From assembly GCF_020283565.1 (NCBI RefSeq), contig NC_060061.1:310001-374000 (forward strand): a stretch of DNA of 64,000 nt. The letters run 5' to 3'. The notes below the pieces were generated by a model, which searched no databases, was not told where the DNA came from, and saw only the letters and a program-made list of their open reading frames with translations. Each line of letters begins with the position of its first letter. The first letter of the stretch is position 1. The position numbers were made by a program, and so were the translations under genes. This stretch comes from Trifolium pratense (taxonomy: Eukaryota; Streptophyta; Magnoliopsida; Fabales; Fabaceae). Positions 1-10,487 of the stretch are shown piece by piece.

Positions 1-2206
1 TTTATTAATTGGCTTTTATTATTTTAGTGAGCGACGAATAATTATTTAGCCGAACGTAAGTTATTAGACGCGAGAACCATTGTTTTGGGCTTATGGGCGT
101 GAGAGGCAATGGGCCTAAGCCAATTGGGCTTGGTTCATGACCATGAGAAGTAGTATAAGTAGCAAGTCAAACATATGAATAGTTTCACAATTCATTTTCT
201 TTGAACTTTGAGTGAGTAAGAGCAAGAGCAAAACCATAGAGCTAAGCTAGGGTTTGATCAAGAGAGAAAGCTTGAGCAAGAGAAGGCTTGGATCATCATC
301 TTTGCTTAAGGTAAGAGATTAGAATTCACGATTCTTGAGTGACAAGGAGAGGGGAGATTGTCTATGTCTCCGTTCCCGAACTCTCCCACTCAATTTCTTT
401 TAGACTTTTGATAAGCTTTTGTATGTGAGTGTGATGTTCTTCATCATCACTTTGTATGTGTTAATCACTAGCTTGATTCCATGATAAATATGTACGTGTT
501 GGGATCATTTTTATTAAGTTTATGAAAGTTACTTAAAACCCAAGAAATTGGCATGATTTTGATTGTTAGAGGTATTTGGATGTTTGGAAGGGATGATTAA
601 TGTTCCTTGATACCATATATGTTTGGAATGGCTGTTTATATGAATTTATAACATGTTTGGATGAATTTTTGAGTTGATTTGAGGTTAAACCGCCTTAGAT
701 AACTCAAGAACAGATATTCTGTTCTGGTGTGGTTCGCTAAGCGACCAGGAGTTCGCTGTAGCGAACAGGTTCGCTGGATCTCGCCGAAGCTCGCCATGAG
801 CAGGTGACTTCCTGGTGAGGTTCGCTTAGGCTCGCTAAGCCTTCGCTCAGCGAATAGTTCGTTGAAGCTCGCCGAAGCTCGCCATGAGCAGGTGACTTCC
901 TGGTGAGGTTCGCCAAGTCTCGCTAAGGCTTCGCTTAGCGAAGGCCTCTGTGACAGCAATTCTTGTTGATGTTTGTAAGTGTGATTAGGCACTTGTAACA
1001 TGGTTTAAGAGTAACCTTACATGATTATTGATACATGTTGATACTGTTAATGCTTATTGTTAATCGTTATATGATTGATAAACGTGTATGCAATAAGTTG
1101 TAGCTTAAAGTGAGCAATGTGATGTTTTGGCATTAATTTGCAATGTTAAGTGAATGTGTTAGGATTGTGTTCCCGCATTCATAATGAGTAGCTTCGAGCT
1201 AGAAATATCATATTGATGATATGTGCAAACATACATGCATTCATGTATATATATATATGTTGAAATTGGAAACTTGGGTTCCAATAGATTTAAATGGATT
1301 TTTGAGTCCATAAGGAAGCCGAGGATCGGATTAGATGAATCCATAAGATCTAGAGCTGCTATCCAGCAGGATATAAAACTGTTTAACTTATCCATGAGGG
1401 ATATGAAGGTTTGGTAAGTTCCGAACAATCCGGCAAGATGTAAAACTGTTTAACTTATCCATGAGGGGTAAAAGGCAATTGGTACCACATGCATTAGTCG
1501 TGTCTAGGGATGACATGACATAGAATGATTGGCATTAGATACATTAGGGTAAATGCGCATATATTTGATAAGTGGTATGTGACATTATCTGGTTGAACTG
1601 TGTTGAACCTTATTAATTGATAATTGTTTAGCACGATGATTTGGCGTGAGTTAGAATATATATGATGTAGTTCGAAAGTGTAAGGCCTTTCTTATACTCG
1701 TATGATATGCGATTATGTTTTCTAACTCTCTGCTTTGTGTTATTTGCTGGACCTTTGGGGGTTCAGATATTCAGGCTGAGGACTGTGCCGACGTTTAGAC
1801 TGCGGTATTAGCTGGGTGTTGAAGATACCTTTTTGGTGAGGAGACTTAGCATAGACTACTCCTCTTAGTACTAGCTTTTGACTAGAGTTTGTAAATAGTA
1901 AATGCTCTGGTAATGTAACATCGAGTCGGGGTTACGCTTGGATTTCATCGTATATCGGTGTTACCTTTTGATATGCTAGTTCTTGTATAAGTGGCATCCT
2001 TAGGGATGAATTTGGCTTATGTATATATATATGTATATATATGCATGCTTGGTTTGATTGGAATCCGCTGTTGCTTTTCATGTTAAATTTCATGACGCTC
2101 TGTGTGTATGCTTGTGTTTTAATTACCGCGTGACACTCTGCCTTTACACTTGTTGAAAAGTTTTTAAAATTACGTTTTTAAGGGTAGTATGGGTTAGGGT
2201 GTTACA
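1..2206 (+). mobile_element. 3' part of a Ty3/gypsy-type LTR (left end outside window)
   Basis: The block ends in GGGTGTTACA at 2206, the usual 3' terminus of many legume Ty3/gypsy LTRs. A TATA-like stretch (AGTATAAGTAGC, about 151-162) is followed by a purine-rich leader that resembles an R/U5 region. No protein-coding domain is visible. The short reading frames across it are not conserved-looking. It contains GTTCGCT/AGCGAA-type repeats and a duplicated 45-bp block, listed separately. The left end and target-site duplication are not in the window, so solo LTR and 3' LTR of a full element cannot be told apart. Family placement is from recognition of style, not from a search. Confidence 0.55.
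781..913 (+). repeat. Direct duplication of a ~45-bp block inside the LTR
   Basis: A 45-bp block occurs at 781-825 and again at 869-913, 88 bp apart. It is surrounded by short AGCGAA/TTCGCT inverted motifs. This is internal structure of the left LTR and suggests replication slippage. Confidence 0.75.
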
Positions 2207-2592
2207 AATATGCTTAAGTGTGTTAAAACATTTATTTGAAAAAAGAGTTGAAAATCTCTTGACGAAAGTCAAGGTTTCTTAAAAAGGATTTTTTTTGAAG
2301 ATTAAGTTTTTTTGAATATTTAGGGTTTTGTGTTTTGAAAGTAAAGAACAAAGATAAACAAGTAAACATGCATGAATCACAAAATGACACAAAGTCAACA
2401 AGATAATCTATTCTCTTGGATTTAGACAAAATTAAATTAAAATAATAAAAAAAAGTATTTTTTTTATTTCTGATAAAGAAAACAAAGAAATATGTTTTTT
2501 GGGATTTTTTTAGATATTTTTAATGATATATATAAGAATAAAAAAAGAAATAAAATAAAAAAGATAAAGGGTTTTTTTAAAATAATGGGAGA

Positions 2593-2662
2593 GTTGGGTG
2601 TTAAACCCATGACCTCTCGATGACCAAACCTAACCCTCAGCCTACTGTGCCAGAAGCCCATT
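2593..2662 (-). repeat. tRNA-like stretch with A-box and degenerate B-box (SINE-like or part of LTR)
   Basis: On the minus strand TGGCACAGTAGG fits the Pol III A-box (TRGCNNAGYNGG). About 33 nt later GGTTTAACACC fits most of the B-box (GGTTCGANNCC). A convincing cloverleaf cannot be drawn, so this is not called a functional tRNA. It may be a tRNA-derived SINE head or a chance element within the long LTR. Confidence 0.3.
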
Positions 2663-3452
2663 TCTGATCAAAAGACGCGCCATGAATATAAGTAATAAAA
2701 ACGACGTTTAAAACATAAACAAGCGCGCGAAGATGTCTTCTTCCTCCTTCGGCCAAACGAAGAAACAACTCCATGGCTCAAAAAAACGTGTTTTCTCATT
2801 TTATCACCAAATTTGACATGTGAATATACCAGTTTTCTCAGACTTTAATGAGGATTATGAATATACACTTAAAGTTTATCAATCCTTATTCAAACATTCG
2901 AATTTTTCAAATTAAAGTAAGAACCCTAAAACTTCAAATACAAATTAAATATTATTTAAGCACAATCAGAACTTACGCGAATAGTGCTTTCACTACTCAA
3001 ATCATGGTCTACATTGTTTATTCACGAATCATTCAAAGATAATGCATGTATGATGGAGTTCAAGGTCACGAAAATTTACCTATTGGAGCAAGGTCCAATG
3101 CCCCTTCAAATGATGTTTCAAGATGAGAAAATTATACGTTTAGCTTCCTTGAGTCCCCAGGAGTGTATTGGTATAGTTACTTTTCCTTTAAACCTTCTAA
3201 AATGTTCTACCCAATTCAAGTTGAAAGTGACAAAAAATGGGATTTGGGAGATGGTAATGGAGGGGTTACAGTTGATGATCAATGCATACAGAAGTTTTTC
3301 TATGATGTATGGATGATGATTCAATGGAAAAAGTAGAGAAAACTTGAAAGAAATGCAAGTTTCGAAATTAAGATTTTGAAAGTGTAGTAATGGAGTATTT
3401 TGAGTGGATTTTGTGGATGTTGTTGATGTCTTAGTTCTGAGGCTTGAGGGGA

Positions 3453-3459
3453 TTTTATA
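3453..3459 (-). promoter_or_regulatory. TATA box of the Ogre-like LTR (minus strand)
   Basis: The minus strand reads CCTCTATAAAATCCCC around 3449-3464, a strong plant TATA context, followed by a C/A-rich leader. It lies left of the duplication breakpoint at 3675, so none of the downstream array copies of this LTR retain it. Confidence 0.5.
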
Positions 3460-4719
3460 GAGGTTCCAATGTGTCTTAATAAGTAAACAAGATTGAGTTT
3501 GGTTGGATTCCTATGCTAGTTTGTCCACCAAGTTTCAAAAGTGGTTGAAAAAGCTTTGTGGTTCCAAAGTGAAGATGGCTTGATTCATGGACAATAGGGT
3601 GGCTTTTTCTGAGTTTAGGGAGTTGCTTATGAGCCTTGAGATGGAGTGTGATCAGAAGAAACAATAACAAAGCTCAATGCATGAGTTGTTGGAGAAAAGC
3701 AAGCTTTACAAAATGTCAATGGAACTTTATGCAAAAGGTGCTCCAAAAAGGACATGTAATTTGGACAATTCTTCAAACACTTGGATAATGCACCAAAAGT
3801 CTGTGTAAAACATCAGTTTTGCTGAGATTAGAAGCAACATAGGCCTGTAAAGCAAGATTACAATGTTGGATTTGAGTTTGATCAAGAAACTTGTCATGAA
3901 TATGGACTTATAAATCAGGTTCACCATGGTCAATTCTCCCCTTCGAAACTTGGTTCTCAAGAAATATAAATTCATGCTCTTGGTGTCATTGGAAATATGG
4001 AATCCTCCTCTACAACTTAGATGTTGATGACTTGTCCTGAATACATTGGTATCATATAGAAAACGGGCCACCAAAATTCAAACTTAAAGCTGTCTGACAC
4101 TTAGAAAAAATTCTAAGTGTTTTTGACAGTTTTTACAATTTGACATCTCATGTTTCCTAGTTGTTATAAGCAATTCATGAACTCCTCTGAATCCAAACTC
4201 TTCACCATGATATAGTATCATATGAAATATTAAAATGAAGCTCTTTTTTGCTCAAAATGGATGCTTGAATTGGAAGTTATAAGCTTGCAAAGTCAGGCAC
4301 TTGATAAGGTCAAAAACAACTTAGAAACAATTTCTAAGTGTTATTTTCAACAATTTGGAGAATCAACTTTGGTCATCCACTTTAAGCATTGTAAAGATCC
4401 TTTTGACTTCAAATCTTTTTACCACATTTCAATATGCCATGATAGCTTTCCAAAGAGTCGTTGTTTGCAAATTTATGATACTTGAGGAAGAAGATATGAT
4501 CTTGAAACGTTGGCTCCATGAACATGAAATTTTCTATACTTAGAAAAATTTCAAAACCCTAGTCTTTGATTTTTGGATCATTTTCTTGACTTTCTTGATT
4601 CAAAACCATGTCTTACCAAAGAGGTAAGCACAACAAGATATCTTGTATTTTATTATTTTTTTATTAATGATGCATGAGAATATGAGGTGGGATCTTAGGT
4701 CAAAAATTAGGGTATGACA

Positions 4720-4937
4720 GTTTGCAGAGAGAGAGGAAGAATAACGAAAACAGTTGTTGGGGGTGGTGGTGGTTTGTTGAGAAAAGAAATGAAGAGATGA
4801 GAAGGGCTTTGTGTTGGTGGTGGTTTGTTTGTTTGTTTGTTTGTTGATTGTTAAGGGAGAGAGAACGAAAATGAAGTGATGAGAGGAGGTGGGATTTTTT
4901 TTTACGCAAGTAGGTGAGATATGAGGGAGAGTAAAAG
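4720..4937 (-). other. Pyrimidine-rich (minus strand) leader-like spacer
   Basis: On the minus strand this is CT-rich with repeated ACAAACAAAC and CCACCACC motifs, a composition typical of plant 5' untranslated leaders. It ends exactly where the LTR starts (TGTCATACCC). It could be the leader of a gene broken by the LTR insertion. Reading frames through it are low complexity and not supported as protein. Counterparts: 11529-11749, 17282-17497, 22941-23155, 30244-30462, 37100-37314, 43951-44167, 49733-49949, 55514-55727 and 59453-59667. Confidence 0.3.
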
Positions 4938-4946
4938 ACTTGTATG

Positions 4947-5405
4947 CTATGAAGCACGGACACTGCGACACCGTTAATGTAAAAAATATAGGACACCGAC
5001 AACACTACATATTTATAAAACATATAAATTGAGAATCAAAATATATACATGTAAATTTAATTTGAGCAAGTTACTTTTTAAAAAAAGTTTTAAAACAAGA
5101 TACGATTGTATTTTACCTTTATTTATCCATCTACGATCGAAAAAACTAAAAATATCGTAATTAAAATGTAATGTCTTCAATCCCTCATTGATCAATATTG
5201 TTATTTCTATACATATTTTTGGGACACTTGTGCGACACGTGTCATACAAGTGTCTTACATGTGTTGGACACCTATCAAAGGAGTGTCAAACTAAAGGAAA
5301 AATTAAAATTTTTCGACACAGATATAAGCTATCCGACACGTGTCGGACACCGACACGTGTCGAACACCGCAACACGCCTAATCATAGAGGTGTCGGTGCT
5401 TCCTA
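4947..5405. mobile_element. MITE with 9-bp TSD, U1 copy (internally deleted, 459 bp)
   Basis: Ends are CTATGAAGCAC… and …GTGCTTCCTA, an imperfect terminal inverted repeat. Flanks are ACTTGTATG (4938-4946) and ACTTGTTTG (5406-5414), a 9-bp target duplication with one later change. The inside is built from CGACAC/GTGTCG motifs. This copy lacks about 43 bp present in the other units near its left end, between two CGGAC repeats. A 9-bp TSD suggests a Mutator-like non-autonomous element. Units U9 and U10 show the empty site. Confidence 0.8.
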
Positions 5406-5996
5406 ACTTGTTTGTGTTATTAATTAGTGGGTTAAAACTTAAAAGTGCAGTAAATTATATGAAAAATAAAAAATAAAAAATGCAGCATATTTATGGCGGT
5501 TTAGGCCACCACAAAATGTCAACATAAAAGTTATTATTTTTTTTTAAGGGTAAATGATCATTTACCCCCCTCTGCAAAATAAGCAAATTTTCGTTTACGT
5601 CCTTATGTAGATTTTTTTTCTGTTTACCCCACGTAAAAAATAGATTCCCCCGTTTTGCCCCCTGGGTGTACAGCAGGACACTGACTATGCAAATTTGCTG
5701 ATGTGGCTTGTACACGTGGAAAAGATTATTTATATTTATTTTTTTAATTCCATGTCAGATAATATTTTTTTCAACAAAAATTTTAATTTTTTTTCCAACA
5801 AAATTAAAAAAATGATTTTTTTTCCAAAATAAAAAATCATACAAAAGAAATTTAAATTATTTTTCGTACAAAATAAAAAAAACAATTTTTTTTTTTTCAA
5901 AAATAAAAAAATCCTACGAATCAAATATTTTTCCTACAAAATTTTAACAAAATTTCCTACAAATACATTTTTTTCCGTACAAAATTATTATTTTTT
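5406..5996. other. Spacer with 20-bp perfect palindrome and homopolymer-rich DNA
   Basis: No gene is seen. It holds the perfect palindrome GGGTAAATGATCATTTACCC (5548-5567; 12446-12465 in U2), a GTACACGTGG G-box-like site near 5710, then A/T homopolymer-rich DNA with repeated CCTACAAA motifs. The equivalent part of the other LEA2-bearing units also has ATGGCGG…GCGGCTTTAGCCGCC, which U1 has lost. The palindromic motif looks like a remnant of a dispersed repeat. Translations here are only F/K/I/N-rich low-complexity peptides. Confidence 0.45.
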
Positions 5997-6482
5997 TCCT
6001 AAAATTAAAAAACAAATTTTCTTATTTTGCTCCCAAATAAAGTTTATTTCCAAAATAAAGCTTTTAAAGATTTATTTTCAAATCTTTTTGAATTAAAAAA
6101 AAAATAGAATCTTTGCCAGAATCGTTTGCTTACACCGATTGTATTCGTCGTCGTCTTCCACTTTGTTGTTGTCTTATGCTTCTTTCTATTTTTCTAGTTC
6201 TAGGGCAAATGGTTTTGGTAGAAGAGAAAAACATGAATCAAACTTATTTTTCTATTTTTTTTTAATTCAAAGAGATTAACAAAAAAAAAATAAAGTTTTG
6301 TTTTTAAAAAATAAAGATTATGTTTTTTTAATTCAAAAAAATTTGAAAATAAATATTTCAAATTTTTATTTTGGAAATAAACTTTATTTCGGAGTAAATC
6401 TTTATTTTTGGAGCAAAATAAGAAAATTATTTTATTTTTTCTTTGGAAATTTTTTTAAAAAAAATTTAGGAAAAAAATTTTG
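5997..6482. repeat. AT-rich inverted repeat (fold-back), U1 copy
   Basis: The left arm (about 6024-6095, containing TTATTTTGCTCCCAAATAAAG) is the reverse complement of the right arm (about 6330-6430, containing GGAGCAAAATAAG and GGAAATAAACTTTATTT). The loop between them is about 230 bp and includes a less AT-rich stretch (GAATCGTTTGCTTACACCG). It could fold into a long hairpin. It lies about 1.5 kb upstream of the U1 LEA2 start. No coding content is supported. Confidence 0.6.
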
Positions 6483-6528
6483 AGGAAAAAAAAAAAGAAA
6501 GTTGAATTATCAACTTGATCGTTTCAAA

Positions 6529-7660
6529 TGGGAGAAGTTATTATACATAAGCGTAATCCTTATGCATGGTACATAAGTCAATAACATCCATTAGATTGAG
6601 CATCCACATGTAATAATCCTAGCCAATTTCAACTCACACACTCACACCTAATCTCACACCCCCCAAATTTCTCACGTACCCCCCAAATTACTCGCGCACC
6701 CCCCAAATTTCTCGTGCACCCCCCCCAAATTTCTCATGCACCCCCCCAATTTCTCGCTCACCCCCCAAATTTCTAGCGCACCCCCCAAAATTTTTCACGC
6801 ACCCCCAGATGACTTGTGCGCCCAATTTTTTTTTAACCCCCCATATTTCAAGCCTAAACCATTTTGCTGTGGGAATGGTTTCAAAAATATACACTCCAAA
6901 ACCATTAAGTGCATAAGATGGTTTTGAAGTACAACCTATAATTAGAATCATAATTGTTTTTTTTTGGTACAATTATAATCATTATTTAAAACCAGTTAAA
7001 TGGTTTCAGATAGTTATACATTAAAACCATTTGTATTGTAAAATGGTTTTATGTGTGTTTTTATGGTTTCAAAAATTCTGGAAACCATTATGCTGGTTAA
7101 ATGGTTTCAGATAGTTATACACTGAAACCATTTGTATTGTAAAATGGTTTTATGTGTGTTTTTATGGTTTTAAAAATTCTGGAAACCATTATGTTGGTTA
7201 AATGGTTTCAGATAGTTATACACTGAAACCATTTGTATTGTAAAATGGTTTTATGTGTGTTTATATGGTTTTAAAAATTCTGGAAACCATTATGTTGGTT
7301 AAATGGTTTCAAATCACAATTATTGTTTGTATTCTAATTATAGGGTTGTACTCTAAAACCATCTTATACACTTAATGGTTTTGGAGTGCATATCTCTGAA
7401 ACCATTCCCACAACAAAATGGTTTAGGCTAGAAATGTGGAGGGGACCAAAAAAATAAAATTGGGGGGCAAAAGTCATATTGGGGGTGTGCGAGAAATTTG
7501 GGGGTGCATGAGAAATTTGGGGGTGCACAAGTAATTTGGGGGGTGCATGAGAAATTTGGGGGTGTGCTAGTAATTTGGGGGGTGCACAAGTAATTTGGGG
7601 GGTGCACTAAGTAACTTATGCATGGTGCATAAGGATAGCTTATGTATAATAACCAATCCC
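6529..7660. mobile_element. Fold-back Mutator-like MITE with 9-bp TSD, U1 only
   Basis: A 1,132-bp insertion present only in U1. It starts GGGAGAAG and ends CAATCCC, with a 9-bp target duplication GTTTCAAAT (6520-6528 and 7661-7669). The uninterrupted site is seen in U2 near 13440. Long inverted arms (about 6529-6955 and 7315-7660) carry TTATTATACATAAGC at the tips, then arrays of C-runs (left) or G-runs (right) spaced by AAATTTCTCG-type words, then ACCATTTT/AAAATGGT blocks. The centre has three ~101-bp tandem repeats (phase points 7001, 7102, 7203, with a partial fourth at 7304). No transposase is encoded. Confidence 0.85.
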
Positions 7661-7868
7661 GTTTCAAATTATGCACACAAGATATTTAGTAGAATTGTTC
7701 ATAATAATATACTTAAATAAATTTAGAATATTAGTATATATTTATGTTTAAAATAATATACTCCGTATTATTAGAATTTATAATTTTTTTTGAATATTTT
7801 TAAGATTCATTAGCTTTTCATTGATTTATTTTTTGGATATGATTTATAAATTTGTTTTTGTTTTAACT

Positions 7869-7935
7869 CTATTTATAGAGCAATGAGTAAACTTTTAGAA
7901 GTAAACTTTTCCGCATAAAATATTTTCTATATAAT
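7869..7935 (+). promoter_or_regulatory. Likely core promoter of the U1 LEA2 gene
   Basis: TCTATTTATAGAG (about 7867-7879) lies about 100 bp before the ATG and CTATATAATTC (about 7927) about 50 bp before it. Either could be the TATA element. The first gives a more normal leader length. The same sequence precedes the LEA2 ATG in U2-U8 (for example 13648, 19380, 33470, 40298). No transcription data are available. Confidence 0.45.
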
Positions 7936-7976
7936 TCTGCAATTACATACCACAAAACAACTCATAATCATTTGCA

Positions 7977-8070
7977 ATGGATGAAGAAGTTACAGGTATT
8001 TCTAATAACATACTATAATGTTTGTTCTTGATTATTTTTTTTGGGTCTGTTCTTATGAAAAGTTGCATTG

Positions 8071-8119
<49 letters not shown>

Positions 8120-8699
8120 TTTTTCATTGATGCAATTGTTTTTTTTTTGTCTAGTATCAAGCGATAGTCGTAAGGGCTTGCTAATAATCATTGGTGGTTT
8201 GCTCTTGGCTTCTGCTGTCATCGTCGCGATCTTGGCATGTGTTATCGTCCGTGAAAATCCTAGCCTCCCAACATTTGGAGTTAAATCAGCTACCTTGAAT
8301 CCTACAATATTATCTTCTAGACTCGTTTTTGAATTGGACATTGTCTTCAATGTTTCGAATAACAACAACTGGCATAAGGCTTTTTACAACACTGTTTCTA
8401 TTAACCTGATTAATAGCAACATGAGTAACCGAACCACTCTTGCCTCTACCTCATTGGAACCTTTTCAAACAAAAGATAGTTACACTGCATACAAAGAAGC
8501 TCAACTCAACAACATTGATGTTCCTATTTCTAATGGAACAACGGTTGACTTTGAGATTGTGTTGTCCAGTATTGTCAAGTTGAAGAGTTTATTAAAAAGT
8601 AAGCATAGATCTTTGAATGTTGTTTGTAGGCCTCTTAGCATGTGTTATAATCCAGCATCAGAAAATTGGGTTTTAGTGCATGGTTTAACATGTGAGTGA
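7977..8699 (+). CDS. LEA2 / NDR1-HIN1-like (NHL) membrane-anchored protein, U1
   Basis: Two exons: 7977-7995 and 8155-8699. The intron (GT…AG) holds an AAT microsatellite. The start is ATGGATGAAGAAG, and splicing joins G|TA into a Val codon, giving 187 residues. Residues 1-13 are a short charged tail facing the cytosol, 14-38 a single hydrophobic membrane segment, and 39-187 an extracellular LEA_2/WHy-type β domain. Four N-glycosylation sequons are visible (N72, N95, N98, N133). Length and layout fit plant NHL proteins, which act at the plasma membrane in defence and abiotic stress; the exact role is unknown. It is convergent with the kinase remnant. Variant residues: L59, V64, Y116, V142, R158, C170, shared with U5 and U6. 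The tiny first exon is supported by its exact conservation in eight copies and by splice consensus. Confidence 0.85.
8077..8119 (+). repeat. (AAT)n microsatellite in LEA2 intron 1
   Basis: A long uninterrupted TAA/AAT tract. Tract length and interruptions differ among the eight gene copies (near 13852, 19584, 26862, 33677, 40500, 46270 and 52053), so it is useful to tell copies apart. Antisense translation yields poly-Tyr, which is an artefact. Confidence 0.9.
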
Positions 8700-9659
8700 T
8701 TGATGAATTAATAGGAGGGAGTACTTGGCTACTATGACTTATTAATTAGCATTATTTTTTTATTGTTTTCAATAGTAGAATATTCCATTAGTTATTATTG
8801 AAATTAGTTATCATTACTATTTGGTGTAACTAATTGAATTTAATTTTGATTTGATTTATTGAAATTAGTTATAATTTTTTCTGCTTTTTTTTATTGAATA
8901 GTTAATTTATATTTTTTATATTTGAACATTTCTCAATATTAATTATATTTCTTTCGTCTTACTTTTTTAACTAATTATATTTCTTTCTTACTATCCAAAA
9001 TTCGCGAGTGTTAAAATATTGTGTGTGTGTGTGGGTGTGTTTTTTTTTTTTTTACTGAAGTGCACATTTGACTTTTTGAGAAAATAAGATATGAAGATCA
9101 TTATGATTTAATTCAATTGTTTAATTTCAATACAAGCGTTAAAAATAAAACTCACAATGTGTGTTTGATTTGCTTAAAAACATTGGACTGAACCACTTTT
9201 GTTGTACCCTGTTTAATTTGGAACTAGTTATGAGACCGATAAATTAGATAGGAAGGGACAGAACAAAAACAAGATTTTTTGTCTCTCACTGAAGCACATG
9301 ACAACTTTTTGTCCACAGTACAACTATAAAAAATACGAAATACTAATTTTATTTTCGAATATAAAAATATTATCGCCTTATATCTTTGCCCTGTATTATC
9401 TTGTTCTGTACTGTTCTGTCAAATCCTTAATGTTTTACGAATCAAACACACCACATTGATTTTTAAAAATAATCATTATCATTAGGATTTGAGGAACTTC
9501 ATATTAAAACACGATTATTCAATTTAAAACACTATGCAACACATATACTTCATCGAAATTTGACACTTTGAAAAACAAAAACAAAAAACTCTACAACCTA
9601 GAGAAACTTAATTCGGGACTCGACATCAAGAAAAAAAAATGCAACAACCGTGAATTGAA
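8700..9659. other. Convergent spacer between LEA2 and kinase 3' ends
   Basis: No gene is seen. It holds the 3' flanks of both genes, a (GT)n run followed by a T-run (about 9022-9052), and AT-rich DNA. Counterparts: 14461-15412, 20200-21118 (about 40 bp deleted near 20648), 27465-28422, 34315-35277, 41115-42079, 46900-47861, 52680-53641, and a shortened 56797-57580. Transcripts of the two genes could overlap here as antisense pairs; this is inference. Confidence 0.6.
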
Positions 9660-10487
9660 CTAACTACTTGTTGATTCTTGATTATCATTTTCGCGGCTAA
9701 TTTTCTGAAGCACTTCTACCACATGACTCATGGTAGGTCTCTTGTCTTTCTCTTCTTCAACACATTGTAAAGCCACTTCAGCCGAAGTTTCAACTTCATT
9801 TTCATCACAACCTTCTTCAATGTTGGGATCCATAATTTCTTTAACCCATGAAATACTTTCATTTCTTTTCTCTCTCAACCACATAACCAAACCTAGCTTC
9901 TCTTGTCCATTTCCCACATCAACATCTTGTGTTGCACTCTTTCCAGTTATCATTTCCAACACAACTATTCCGTAGCTATAAACATCAACTTTAGATGTTA
10001 TAGAATGATTCAAAATCCACTCAGGTGCCATGTAACCTCTTGCTCCTCGTATCTTTGAAAAACTAGAGAATTTAGGATCATTCCTATTTCTCGATTTCGA
10101 CAAACCAAAATCTGCAACCTTTGGTTGATAGTTAGAATCCAAAAGTATGTTATGCGGTTTTACATCGCAATGCAAAATCCACTCCAAACACTCCTCGTGA
10201 ATATAGGCCAAACCTTTCGCGGTACCTAAAGCTATTTCAAACCTTTTTCCCCAATCCAATCTACTAGACTTTATATGTTCCGCTAAAGAACCATTTTCCA
10301 AGTACTCATAAACAAGCATTTGATGTTTTCGCTCTACACAATAACCATACAACTCAATCAAGTTCATGTGGTTAAGTCTTCCAATGCTACTAACTTCGGC
10401 GAGAAACTCCTCTTCACCTTGATTAGCTTCCTTGACTCTCTTCACCGCTATAATTCGTTGATCCAACAATACACCCTCGTATACAAT
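9660..10487 (-). pseudogene. 5'-truncated ZmPK1-like S-domain receptor kinase, U1
   Basis: The open frame encodes the C-terminal 275 or so residues of a Ser/Thr kinase domain. It begins just after the glycine-rich loop (IVYEG), keeps the invariant Lys (IIAVKRV), the catalytic loop HCDVKPHN, ADFGLSK and APEW, and ends at the normal stop. The Cys before the catalytic Asp makes it a non-RD kinase, as in many defence receptors. The extracellular, membrane and P-loop parts are missing, because at 10484-10487 (CAAT) the gene is fused to the Ogre-like LTR of U2. The frame runs 24 bases into that LTR without an in-frame ATG. The first Met lies well inside the kinase domain. U1 reads [10 protein letters not shown] where other copies have GTRGY. 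Probably non-functional; a transcript is possible. Confidence 0.88.

Larger units (their letters stand above)
2207..4719 (-). mobile_element. Ogre-like LTR on the minus strand (truncated), source of the array's left boundary
   Basis: Read on the minus strand, the LTR starts at 4719 with TGTCATACCC, a start I associate with Ogre-type (Ty3/gypsy, Tat lineage) LTRs of legumes. It runs leftwards with no coding content. A TATA box lies about 1.26 kb in (minus strand, 3453-3459), which gives a plausible U3/R layout. Short imperfect palindromes of the type ACTTAGAAA/TTTCTAAGT occur near 4099, 4320 and 4540. The left end is interrupted by the other LTR at about 2206. The piece 3679-4719 is repeated at the left end of all ten array units; 2207-3674 is unique to this copy. 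The LTR character is moderately sure; the Ogre name is less so. Confidence 0.5.
3679..10487. repeat. Tandem array unit U1 (6,809 bp)
   Basis: First unit of the ten-copy head-to-tail array. The left edge is where the unique left flank (…AAAGCTCAAT) becomes the sequence shared by all units (GCATGAGTTGTTGG…). The right edge is the junction inside the kinase gene. U1 is long because of a fold-back element at 6529-7660. It has small private deletions: about 43 bp in the MITE, and the GCGGCTTTAGCCGCC segment missing near 5511. Its LEA2 copy matches those of U5 and U6. Confidence 0.93.

Noticed and set aside
2984..3316. A 110-codon plus-strand frame in the left flank
   Set aside because: Antisense to the LTR's downstream part, with no recognisable domain and only one copy to judge by.
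4261..4543. Two overlapping plus-strand frames (74 and 62 codons) found again in most units
   Set aside because: They lie antisense within the LTR. Their preservation follows from recent tandem duplication, not from coding constraint visible here.
6656..6830. Regularly spaced C-rich repeats suggestive of a CRISPR-like array
   Set aside because: Plant nuclear DNA. The repeats are arms of a fold-back transposon with matching inverted copies at 7440-7610 and no unique spacers.
8072..8368. Minus-strand frame over LEA2 exon 2 ending in a poly-Tyr run, and its counterparts in the other units
   Set aside because: Antisense shadow of the LEA2 gene; the Tyr/Ile run is the AAT microsatellite in the intron.
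9730..9975. Plus-strand 81-codon frame rich in Ser, repeated in all ten units
   Set aside because: Shadow of the kinase coding strand; repeated only because the unit is repeated.
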